Shown: in pieces, positions 8,797-15,990 of the stretch
How positions within the stretch are numbered: the first letter of the stretch is position 1
Layout of the letters: every line of letters begins with the position of its first letter
Assembly (NCBI GenBank): GCA_018398765.1
Contig: JAHBMJ010002751.1
Coordinates: 1-16,266, forward strand
DNA from: Chromera velia
Taxonomy: Eukaryota; Sar; Chromeraceae
Length of the DNA stretch: 16,266 nt
Direction of reading: 5' to 3'
The notes under the pieces: model-generated
Told to the model about the DNA's origin: nothing
The model's input: the letters and a program-made list of their open reading frames with translations, nothing else
Databases searched by the model: none
Made by a program: the position numbers and the translations under genes

Positions 8797-10158
8797 TCAA
8801 CTTTCTTCTCTTTCGGCCTTCAGCTAACAGTTCCAGCCAGCCATTCGCTCACTAATGCTTACTAAATTTGCTTGTCTCCCTCCGCTTTCAACCCTCACTT
8901 GTGTGCCTCTGCCTCTACTTTGGCGGTGCGGTATTTCTTCTCCTGTTGTCAGACTCTGCCTCCGTCTTTCTGTCTCCCGCCCTCAAGTCTTGTTCTTTCT
9001 CTTCCAGCCTGCTGCTACCCTAGAGAGCAGTATTTCTAGTGTGTATACTAGATTTTGGAGCTGATATAACAAAAAAAAGTAAAAATTTTATTTGGTTTTT
9101 TAGTAACAAAATATTTTTCAGGTGCGGCTTGATGAGTTACTTTCAAAAAACATAAAATTTTGGTGTGGGTTATTTGTTTTATTATAGGTTACAGGGGTTA
9201 AATACATGTCGCTTCGTGATATTACGGGTTACTCGGTTAGAGGTTATTTTGGGTCAGTAACCATCATTCAAAGTCCATCTTAAAAAGTGTTTAAAAGTTA
9301 TTTAAAATATGTTTAAAGACCTTATAGTGGATGGTTACTCACTTTTTATTAGGGGTCAAAAATGGTTACGGGTTACTCGGTTAGAGGCCTTTTTATCAAA
9401 TATTGAAGTGACACATCAAAATCATGCAATTGTTCAAGAACCATAAAATGTTTCAACCTTTTTGAGATGTTTTTAGAAGTAACTTAAGCTAAACAATCGA
9501 TTAGCACCACTTTTAAAGTGTTAGGTGATCGATATATAGGGGGAGGGGGTATTAAAATCACTAAAAAAAAATAGTAACCATCCTGGAATGCTGCACCCTA
9601 GCTGCTACCAGCCATTCGCTTGCCCCCCTTTCGCTTCAGCCCTCATTTATATCCCTGCACCTCTATCTATATACTGTGCTCTTTCTCATTCCACTACTTT
9701 TCCCCTCTTTTACGCCTAGATCGTGTTCAGGTTGCGTTCTTTCTCTTTTAGCCACCAGCCACCTGTTTTTGGTTTAAATCCCTTTGCTTTTAGCCCTTCA
9801 CTCACATCCCTCTGCCTTCACCTTTTAAATTATTATCTTTGTGGATTTTTGTGGCAAGTTTGTGCTGAAAGCTTTCTGTTTCTGCTACCTGCCTCTCCTT
9901 TTGTGCCTATCGATCGCGTTCAGGGTCACGGTGCATTCTGCCTCTTCCATGCAGCATTTTTTTTCTTCCTAGAGACCAGCCCTCTCGAGCCGTTTAGCTG
10001 CTACATTCTGCTATCAGTCCCTTCCTTTCCTCCCTCTGATTTTAGTCCTTTGATCATACTATTATTTCTCAGCTTCTACCTTTATTGTGCACCCTATCTG
10101 CTCTTGCGATCTATAGCTATGTGCGTCTACCTTTCTATCTTCCGCCCTCAGCTCATGT
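8797..10158 (+). repeat. Pyrimidine-rich tandem unit B, split by an insertion
   Basis: This is the second copy of the unit at 8041-8796. Its two halves are 8797-9019 and 9602-10158, separated by a transposon-like insertion. Without the insertion it is about 770 bp. A short third fragment resembling the unit start (TTCAGCCTTTAGCTGACAGT) occurs at about 12016-12080, after the second 140-bp block. Confidence 0.75.
9020..9601. mobile_element. hAT-like non-autonomous DNA transposon (MITE), 582 bp
   Basis: The insertion point is exact, because the neighbouring tandem copy shows the uninterrupted sequence. The flanks CTGCTACC (9012-9019) and CTGCTACC (9602-9609) form an 8-bp target duplication. The ends are inverted repeats: CTAGAGAGCAGTATTTC against, from the right, CTAGGGTGCAGCATTCC (13 of 17 match). 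An 8-bp duplication and a TAGRG-type end are typical of the hAT superfamily. The interior is AT-rich and non-coding. It carries a perfect 22-bp direct repeat at 9222-9243 and 9366-9387, and several GGTTACT/AGTAACC motifs. Confidence 0.85.
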
Positions 10159-10297
10159 AATATAGGAGCTAGAATCACTTTAACCTCTTCAGACAGCTGA
10201 GGAATCTTGACCATATCGACATGCATTATCAGTTTTCGGCACGAAAAAGAGAGGTTTACAGAGCTGTCGTAAGGCATACGAGCAATGTACAGCGATC
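10158..10297 (-). pseudogene. 140-bp repeated block R1, coding-like on the minus strand
   Basis: It matches 11874-12013 over 140 bp with 8 substitutions and no indel. On the minus strand both copies are open over about 46 codons, including the peptides RMPYDSSVNLSF and VKIPQLSEEVKVILAPIL. Six of the 8 differences fall at third codon positions, and four of the seven altered codons are synonymous. That suggests a fragment of a real protein-coding family. I do not recognise it. Confidence 0.5.
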
Positions 10298-10635
10298 GAT
10301 TGAAGAGATGTGTATTAATGCAAATGCATGCATGTAAAATACATGCATGCAACGTGCATACTGAGATCAACGCGCATACATGGATAGATAACGCATGCGC
10401 GCATGTAAGGAGGCATCGATCGCGTCATACACCGCCTGAAACACCAAACAACTTCCGTTCTAGCCTACCGATCCACACCCCGTCGGTCTACCACTGTCAT
10501 TTATCTATCGCTGTTGGCTTGATTGCATGAACGATCAAACAGGTCAAGATCTGCTATGAAGGAAAAGAGTTCTTTCAATAGTAAGGGCATGCAAGCGCAT
10601 GCAAGGGCCCATTTGCAGAAGTCACAAAAGAAATC
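10298..10635. other. Unassigned stretch with TGCATGCA hairpin
   Basis: No gene is visible. A perfect 12-bp stem (TGCATGCATGTA / TACATGCATGCA) with a 3-nt loop lies at 10325-10351. Alternating purine-pyrimidine sequence follows at about 10389-10410. Confidence 0.5.
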
Positions 10636-10977
10636 ATGAAGACGAAAGGAAACGAGTTAAACAAGTACGAAGGAAAGAAGGAAAGTCTAGAGGAAGGTTC
10701 TGGAAGAAAGGAAAGAAGGAATCTAACGAACGAAAAAGGAGAGAACCTCAGGGAGTCTGATCCTGAAGCAAGGACTCTTAACAGCAAAACCGGTAGTGCT
10801 CCTCCAAACGATCCTCCGAGGCGCCCAGCGGACACGCGCGCCCGCCCCCCCTTTCTACTGGATCAATTGACGATGATCCAAGGCTTGCATGCAACAACGA
10901 AGCAAGCGACGCCCTTCCGTTACGAAGTCCTTGTCCGTAAACCGATTGCTTCGAAGAGGATTAACAGAAAGACCTGA
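10636..10977 (+). CDS. Doubtful ORF, 113 aa
   Basis: It has an ATG and an open frame. The first half is Lys/Glu/Gly-rich low complexity caused by a purine-rich tract (10620-10745). The second half is more protein-like (for example PPFLLDQLTMIQGL). A minus-strand frame at 10855-11178 and a plus-strand frame at 10889-11104 overlap it and are about equally plausible. Real coding status is undecided. Confidence 0.2.
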   Translation: MKTKGNELNKYEGKKESLEEGSGRKERRNLTNEKGENLRESDPEARTLNSKTGSAPPNDPPRRPADTRARPPFLLDQLTMIQGLHATTKQATPFRYEVLVRKPIASKRINRKT

Positions 10978-11130
10978 TTTCACTAGCCCCACCGAGGCAT
11001 GTCCCTTCCCCGCCCCATTTACCATTCCTGCACAAAGCGACAAACCATCCCTCTGTCGCACAACTGCACCCCGAACTCCCGAAGAAGTCCCAAACACACC
11101 TTGAAACTTCTCCTGATGCGGTTGAGTCAG

Positions 11131-11749
11131 ACACCGTCTAGTTGTTTTCATCATAGAGCAATGGTCATATTCACGCATATTGGACTCTTTCTACATAAGA
11201 GGGGGCTCAAGACTGCAACATGATGCAGTTAAGGGGCCCGGCCGAGAAAGAGATCTGCATTCGTTTGAAGACGGCGCGTCCGTGTCCCACTCATCCGAAC
11301 TCATCCGTTCTCACTTTGCCTTAGAGAAGCGTTTCCCCCTCCTCGTACGCTTCCTACGTTGGTGACAGCTGGCTGCTGTTGTAGAGCCAACGCATCCTGA
11401 ATCAGAGAGGGCAACCGGATCCCTGCGTCGACGAAGGAATCCAAGAAAACGTTCCAAAGCTTCTACCAACGAACTGGAACAGAAAGGGTCCGAAGCTGCA
11501 AAACCCTGCTCAGCAAGGAAAGCTTCCATCCTCCAGACGACAGCCTGGGCCAAGATGGAGGGAGTCGTAGCAGCCATCTCAAGAAAGCAAAAAGCGCAAT
11601 TTGAGCTAGACCGAGGTGATAAAAAGAAGACGGTAAGTCAAATAGTGGCAGAGCTCTCAAGTTTAGTTACAGAACGGCCGAGCGAACACAGTCTTCAGAC
11701 GGTTCAGCAGCGTGCTGCAACAGGAAACAAAGAGAGAATACCACCGTGA
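11131..11749 (+). pseudogene. Possible decayed gene with one in-frame TGA
   Basis: One plus-strand frame runs from 11131 to the stop ending at 11749, broken only by a TGA at 11363-11365. The part after the TGA is rich in charged residues, with an RRRRNPRKR basic patch and then a helical stretch (KMEGVVAAISRKQKAQFEL). A perfect donor-like G/GTAAGT occurs at 11633, and an acceptor-like TTTAGTTACAG some 40 nt later leads, in phase 0, into a second open frame up to the TAG at 11871-11873. So an intron is possible. A minus-strand frame (11311-11577, 88 aa) is a competing reading. Function is unknown. Confidence 0.3.
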
Positions 11750-11873
11750 AGTGCTTCAAATCTCAAACTGCAGATGCAACATGACAGAGAGATGGACACA
11801 GCCAAAAACTCCCTGCAAACCTCTCGTGAAAACCCTGAGTTCTTGGCTACCGCCTCCCCAGGAGAAGCTCTAG

Positions 11874-12013
11874 TAATATAGGAGCTAGAATCACTTTAAC
11901 CTCTTCAGATAGCTGAGGAATCTTAACTATACCGACATGCATTATCAGTTTTCGGCATGCAAAAGAGAGGTTTACGGAGCTGTCGTAAGGCATACGAGCG
12001 ATGTACAGCGATC
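11874..12013 (-). pseudogene. 140-bp repeated block R2, coding-like on the minus strand
   Basis: This is the second copy of the block at 10158-10297. Its minus-strand frame is open too, with three amino-acid changes (Ser to Ala, Asp to Gly, Met to Ile). A fragment resembling the start of the CT-rich tandem unit follows directly on the plus strand. Confidence 0.5.
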
Positions 12014-12108
12014 ATGTTTTTTCTTTTTCAGCCTTTAGCTGACAGTTTCAGCCATTCGCGCTTGCCTCCTAGCTTGTGTTCCTTCACTTCAACTCCAGGC
12101 CGCACCCA

Positions 12109-12559
12109 CAGATTTTGACCTATACATTTTGCATTTGGATCGTGGATTTTACTGATTGACCTGTGGATTTAGCCGATTTTGGGCGTGCATGGATTTTATA
12201 AAAAAGATGGTAAAATCCACGGATCAATTTTTTTTTTTTTGACCGTAAGTTGACCCGTAGATTTTGCATGACCTGTGGATTTTATAATGCAAAATCTACG
12301 ACCCAAAATCCACATATAGAATCCGATTTTCATTTTAGCAAAATCTACGTTCAGATTTTTTTGGTCCCAAAACATTCGTGTCGATCCGTGGATTTTGCAT
12401 TTTTTCAAAGTGACCCGTGGATTTTGCATTGCGACCAGTAGATTTTTTTGTCAAAATCCACGCATACAAAAAAACAAAAAATAATAAAATCCACGGTGCA
12501 AAATCTACGGGACACACAAAATCTACGGCCCAAGTGCAAAATCTGCGGGTCAAAATCTG
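12109..12559. mobile_element. Foldback-like element of GTGGATTTTGCA motifs, 451 bp
   Basis: The ends are inverted: CAGATTTTGACC...ATTTTGCA.TTGG at 12109, and its complement at 12559, about 25 of 30 matching. The whole element is made of a degenerate motif (GACC)CGT(G/A)GATTTTGCA. It is mostly in plus orientation in the left half and mostly as TGCAAAATC(C/T)ACGG in the right half, so the strand can fold over most of its length. Oligo-T and oligo-A tracts lie inside. No open frame is credible and no clear target duplication was found. Confidence 0.7.
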
Positions 12560-12676
12560 CCTGACGTGACTCTGTTGGAGCATTGCACACTCGGCCAGTG
12601 TGCGTTGTTCTGAATCACAGTCGTCAGAAAGCTTCTAACGAGTAGAGCGTCCTGTATACTATAGTTCTGATTCGAA

Positions 12677-13780
12677 ATGAAAGTTCTTGTGCAGACTTTG
12701 GAAGAGTTGTTTGACTTGGCTGATCGAATTCAGGCACTCAGACTGAAGCCATTGGGAGAGGCTACTGGGTGCCTTGAATTTTTTGTAGAAGAAGTATTAT
12801 AATGCAGACTCGCAGATCTTCTCTCTGAGCGTGCAGCTACTGGAGGAAAGTGATAAGAGGACTTAGAGGAGCAGCTAGAGTGAGATGAAAGCGGCACACC
12901 TTGTTGCTAATGAAGGGCCTGACAAGAAGAAGAAGAAGAAGAAGAAATGCCGTAGGGCACGCCGTTTTTCACGTACTGCTTGGAGTCGCTTGCAGCTGGA
13001 GAAGGACTTGAAAGCCGCACGGAAGGGAGAGGACTATGAGAGATGTGCGGACGCTGCTGTCATCAAGGCGGCGTCCCAGAGTCGGAATCAGAGCACACAT
13101 CCTGAACAAGATGCCTCCTTCCACACTGAGGACTTTGCGTTGATTGCAGAGACTGTGAAGAGAAGAAAGAGTGAAACTGCTGAGCATATCGACGTGAAAT
13201 CTCCTGATGCCCAGCAGATATATGGTTTGTGGTCAAGACATGAAGCTTGGGAATGGATGGAGAAAGAAGAGGGAGACTGAGTCGAAAGATGTTGGTTGTT
13301 GGACAGGTGAAGGGACAGAGAGGTGCACGTTCAGTTGAGTGACATAACTCGTACTCGACGGCACAAGTGGGGATGCACTTTTGCCAACGTTGTCGGGTGA
13401 GCTGCAACTGTGGCTGAGGAGGAGAAAGTGTCTTTGATGGGGCCGGCATAGAAGAAGGCTTATAAATACAAGAACGACTGCCGTCTCCATAGTCATTTGG
13501 ACGGGGATGAAATGATTTTGCAGTGGGATCGTGGAAGCCGGTCAAACCAGCATCTTGCCAAGACATTCTTAACCGAGCTGAACAGTGTGGATCATTTTGC
13601 AGAGCTCTGGAGAAGCAAGAGACAGAGAGCTTGTATGGGTGTGTCAGAACGGGTGTGATCATTCCATGCTAACTGCGAGTGACTCAGAGCATTGGCATGA
13701 GATTGACATGATCAAGGAAAGTGCAACTTTTCCAAGCCAAGCAGATCAAAGCAGCTTAGAGAGTCACGGACATAGTAAGG
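12677..13780 (+). pseudogene. Decayed protein-coding gene, unrecognised family
   Basis: Three successive frames look strongly protein-like. From 12677 a Leu/Glu-rich, coiled-coil-like frame begins with MKVLVQTLEELFDLADRIQA and has stops at 12800 (TAA), 12851 (TGA), 12854 (TAA) and 12881 (TGA). From 12885 a frame shifted by +1 has a Lys8 tract and an Arg-rich patch, stays open to a TGA at 13278, and continues sensibly past TGA 13308, TGA 13398 and TAG 13449 to 13656. Its last 68 codons are uninterrupted (CRLHSHLDGDEMILQWDRG, TFLTELNSVDHFAELW). From about 13636 a third frame continues to about 13780. All eight internal stops are one C-to-T step from CGA, CAA or CAG. The 131-codon piece 12885-13280 could still be expressed. 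I do not recognise the family. Confidence 0.5.
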
Positions 13781-13781
13781 C

Positions 13782-14129
13782 AGAGGGGGGTGTGGGACAA
13801 CGGGGGCCCAGGCGGGGCCTTGCTTTGAAGGGAACAAAGCCAAGCCGAGCACAGCAGAGCAAGGGGGGCGTGGGACAACGGGGGCTCAGGTGGGCCTCTG
13901 TTGTGAAGGGAAGACTTAGTCACTGAACAAAGCCGAGCACAGGAAAGCAAGGGGGGCAAGGGACAATGGGGGCCCAGGTGGGGCTTTTTTGTGAAGGGAT
14001 CCTAGCCCAGCCCAACCGAGTGCGCATTGGAAGGGAACCCAGAACCGAGTACAGCAAGACAGAGGGGGAAGCGGGATAATGTGGGCCCAGGTGGGGTCTT
14101 GTTGTGAGGGGACCAAGCCAAGCTGAGGA
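13782..14129 (+). repeat. G-rich minisatellite, four units of about 78-113 bp
   Basis: Four diverged units start near 13782, 13860, 13948 and 14061. Each contains AGGGGGG..GGGACAA, then GGGGGCCCAGG(T/C)GGGGC, then TTGTGAAGGGA and GCCGAGCACAGCA-like sequence. Multiple G-runs on the plus strand give quadruplex potential. Open frames across it are by-products of the repeat. Confidence 0.8.
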
Positions 14130-14727
14130 CCCGGGTACAATGTCATGCACAGAAACATGCGTAGCATAGTCAATCGCGATTGACTGACAGACATCGAGGA
14201 GTTCTTGAAGCGTTCTTTCTGTTTTGCACTAAAGCGTTTCAGTGTGATTCAATGCAGTTTGGTTCGCTTTATTCATGCGGGAATGTATGAATTTGGGAGG
14301 GAGAGTGTTGTAGCATGTATAACTGTGATTGTTGTAAGTGCTACACAAGTAGACTTGCCGGGGCCACGCTTGGAAAGCGCGCATGCGTCTGCCATGCGTC
14401 CACCATGATGATGATGTTATGTTGATGGCGCGAGCTTGTCGGAATTTGCATTTTTGTGGTGTGGTGTTTCATGTGGCTCTATGAACGTATGTTGTAGGAA
14501 ACAAACAGAACAGACAGACTCTCTGAATCTCTGAGCTGGAAACCTATACTGCGATCTCTAGTGATTCTTAGCTAAGAGTGTTATAGTTACTACTATTATT
14601 CTAGATATTATCTCTTCGGGTTTAGCCTTACTGGGCCCTGGCTAGGCTTGGCATATTCCAGGAGCGTAGCGGAGGCGGTATAGTGTATGGTAATGTATGT
14701 ATGCATGATTTCCAAGTAAATTTGGAC
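14130..14727. other. Unassigned stretch
   Basis: It contains an 18-bp perfect palindrome, AGTCAATCGCGATTGACT (14168-14185). A short plus-strand frame (14205-14408) has some protein character but no support. I saw no RNA gene or recognised repeat. Confidence 0.4.
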
Positions 14728-14781
14728 GAAAAAATGAGGGTGCTGGGGCTTGAACCGACGACCTCGACTACCCTAAAATTC

Positions 14782-14890
14782 GCTTTCCGGGCCATTCGTA
14801 TACTTTGCGTGCGTCAGATATATGCAGCGCCGCCGCGGCGTGCCAAATCGAGGTGCATCTGACGCACTCCGTGTGAATGGCCCGGAAAGC
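14782..14890. repeat. Inverted repeat with GCTTTCCGGGCCATTC arms
   Basis: The left arm 14782-14819 (GCTTTCCGGGCCATTC ... TGCGTCAGAT) is matched in reverse complement by 14857-14890 (ATCTGACGCACTCC ... GAATGGCCCGGAAAGC). The 37-bp spacer between them is GC-rich. The right arm is also the start of the dispersed repeat. Confidence 0.8.
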
Positions 14891-15012
14891 AATCAAAATT
14901 AACTCCATTTGTTTTGACCCTTATAGTCATGTTGTATTAAGTGCCTTCTCAGCTCTATTTCTGGGCCATGCATCTCCGTGCATCAGATTTTTCAATCGGA
15001 GATTCAGCATGC
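14857..15012 (+). repeat. Dispersed repeat, copy 2
   Basis: This is a diverged copy of 7548-7716 in the same orientation. Here it begins at the right arm of an inverted repeat, which may mark a true element end. Copy 1 lacks the left arm. Confidence 0.65.
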
Positions 15013-15142
15013 ACGCTCAACGTACAGCGTTTCTAGACACCCTGGCGTTTGTGTATAAACGCTGCGGTGTGCTCTTCGGCGCGCCGCGGGGGAAAAACTT
15101 GGAGGAGAAGGCGAAGACTGCGACGCGCCGCAGAGCCGCGGC

Positions 15143-15439
15143 ATGGTGCCGGTCGAGCAAGTTTCCGCAGGCCTGGGCGGGTCCGCCGCAGAGCAGTGGG
15201 ACCGTCACCTTTGTCTCTCCGCGGCGGCATCGAAAAAAAAAAAATGGATCGTCGAGATTGAGTCCGCCAAGTGTTGCTCTGACAGCTCTCAGCCCAAAGA
15301 GCTGTACAGATTCTTGTCAAGCGATCAACTGAGAGCAGCGGGCTCAACCTGTCAAAGGAACATTCATTTATGTGATTTGTGTGCTTCCATGAATACTAAG
15401 TTCAATACTTCACAGTTGAATCTGCTCACTCGACTCTGA
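15143..15439 (+). CDS. Hypothetical protein or exon, 98 aa
   Basis: An ATG frame reads as a plausible globular sequence, with WIVEIESAKCCSDSSQPKEL, YRFLSSDQLRAAG and a Cys-spaced CQRNIHLCDLC segment. The frame is open upstream to about 15058 without another ATG, so it may be an exon. An A12 tract inside encodes KKKK and could hide a length error. An overlapping frame takes over protein character after 15410, via an acceptor-like TACTTCACAG at about 15408-15417. So this may be one exon, or one frame of a frameshifted gene. The family is not recognised. Confidence 0.35.
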   Translation: MVPVEQVSAGLGGSAAEQWDRHLCLSAAASKKKKWIVEIESAKCCSDSSQPKELYRFLSSDQLRAAGSTCQRNIHLCDLCASMNTKFNTSQLNLLTRL

Positions 15440-15735
15440 ATTTTTACGAAGGTGACAGTCTGCCTGGACTGTCTTACCATCTGAGTGTCATAGCGCCCAA
15501 ACGAAAAGCATCTAACTCTGGCATGAAGACGACGCAGTCCCAGAAGTTCTTGAAGTTTTTTGTTGCCGCAGAGAAGAAAGGGGAGGGGGCCGCCAAGGCC
15601 GACCAGCCATTACTCGGTGGCCTTGTACCTCCAGCCGCCCGGAAATCTCCTCGGCAGTCCTTTCCTCGACATCCTAAAGAATTGGGAGTTGAATTGGGTG
15701 TCGAATTGGTAGTACTACCAATTTTTTACCGCTAG
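15418..15735 (+). pseudogene. Coding-like frame running into a repeat
   Basis: From the acceptor-like site before 15418 the frame reads ESAHSTLNFYEGDSLPGL, YHLSVIAPKRKASNSG, then MKTTQSQKFLKFFVAAEKKG (ATG at 15523), then a Pro/Arg-rich stretch. At about 15679 the sequence changes abruptly into the AATTGGGAGTT repeat, and the frame ends in repeat-derived codons at 15735. The likely explanation is a gene 3' part truncated by an insertion. The family is not recognised. Confidence 0.35.
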
Positions 15736-15990
15736 TAACTCCCAATTTTAAAAAATTGGTACCTAGTCTAGTGAAAAAAGTACATGGAGTTTGAAGCTAA
15801 ATTTTGTGTACGGGCTAGACAAGGGCTCACTAGTCTCTAGCCGTAGTCATTAGACTCTAATTCATTACTGGGAACAAATTCTATAAACATTTAGAGTCAC
15901 CTAAAAATTGGGAGTTACCAATTTTTAAATAGGAATTTTTTAGGACCGCCGAAAAAAAATTGGTAGTACAAAAAAAAAAAATTGGGAGTT
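15679..15990. mobile_element. AATTGGGAGTT / AATTGGTAGTAC repeat element
   Basis: The cluster starts and ends with ATTGGGAGTT in direct orientation. Inside are inverted copies: GTACTACCAATTTTTT at 15712 and its complement ending at about 15968, and AACTCCCAATTTT with its complement. It includes a perfect 20-bp palindrome, AATTGGTAGTACTACCAATT (15704-15723), and CTAGTCTAGTG / CACTAGTCTCTAG. There is no open frame. It is probably a non-autonomous DNA element, possibly two nested copies; the ends are uncertain. Confidence 0.6.

Noticed and set aside
8133-10160. Plus-strand open frames of 183 and 145 codons
   Set aside because: They are low-complexity Ser/Leu/Phe/Cys translations of the CT-rich tandem repeat and differ in frame between copies.
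11700-12860. Homology between the coding-like stretch at 11700 and the relic at 12823
   Set aside because: Both share a short GCGTGC..GC.AC.GGA stretch and RAATG peptides, but the match fades within about 30 bp.
12677-13658. Alternative genetic code with stops read as Gln/Arg or Trp
   Set aside because: The intact five-exon gene has no internal stops, and all three stop types occur here together with frameshifts, so decay is simpler.
13063-13662. 199-codon minus-strand open frame, the longest simple ATG frame in the region
   Set aside because: Its Ser/Pro/His/Gln/Cys-heavy composition looks antisense, and the plus strand over the same bases reads as much better protein apart from its stops. 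It cannot be fully excluded.
14740-14775. Functional tRNA gene
   Set aside because: Only a B-box and part of a T-arm are visible. The T-stem does not pair, and no acceptor stem or A-box is found at proper distance.
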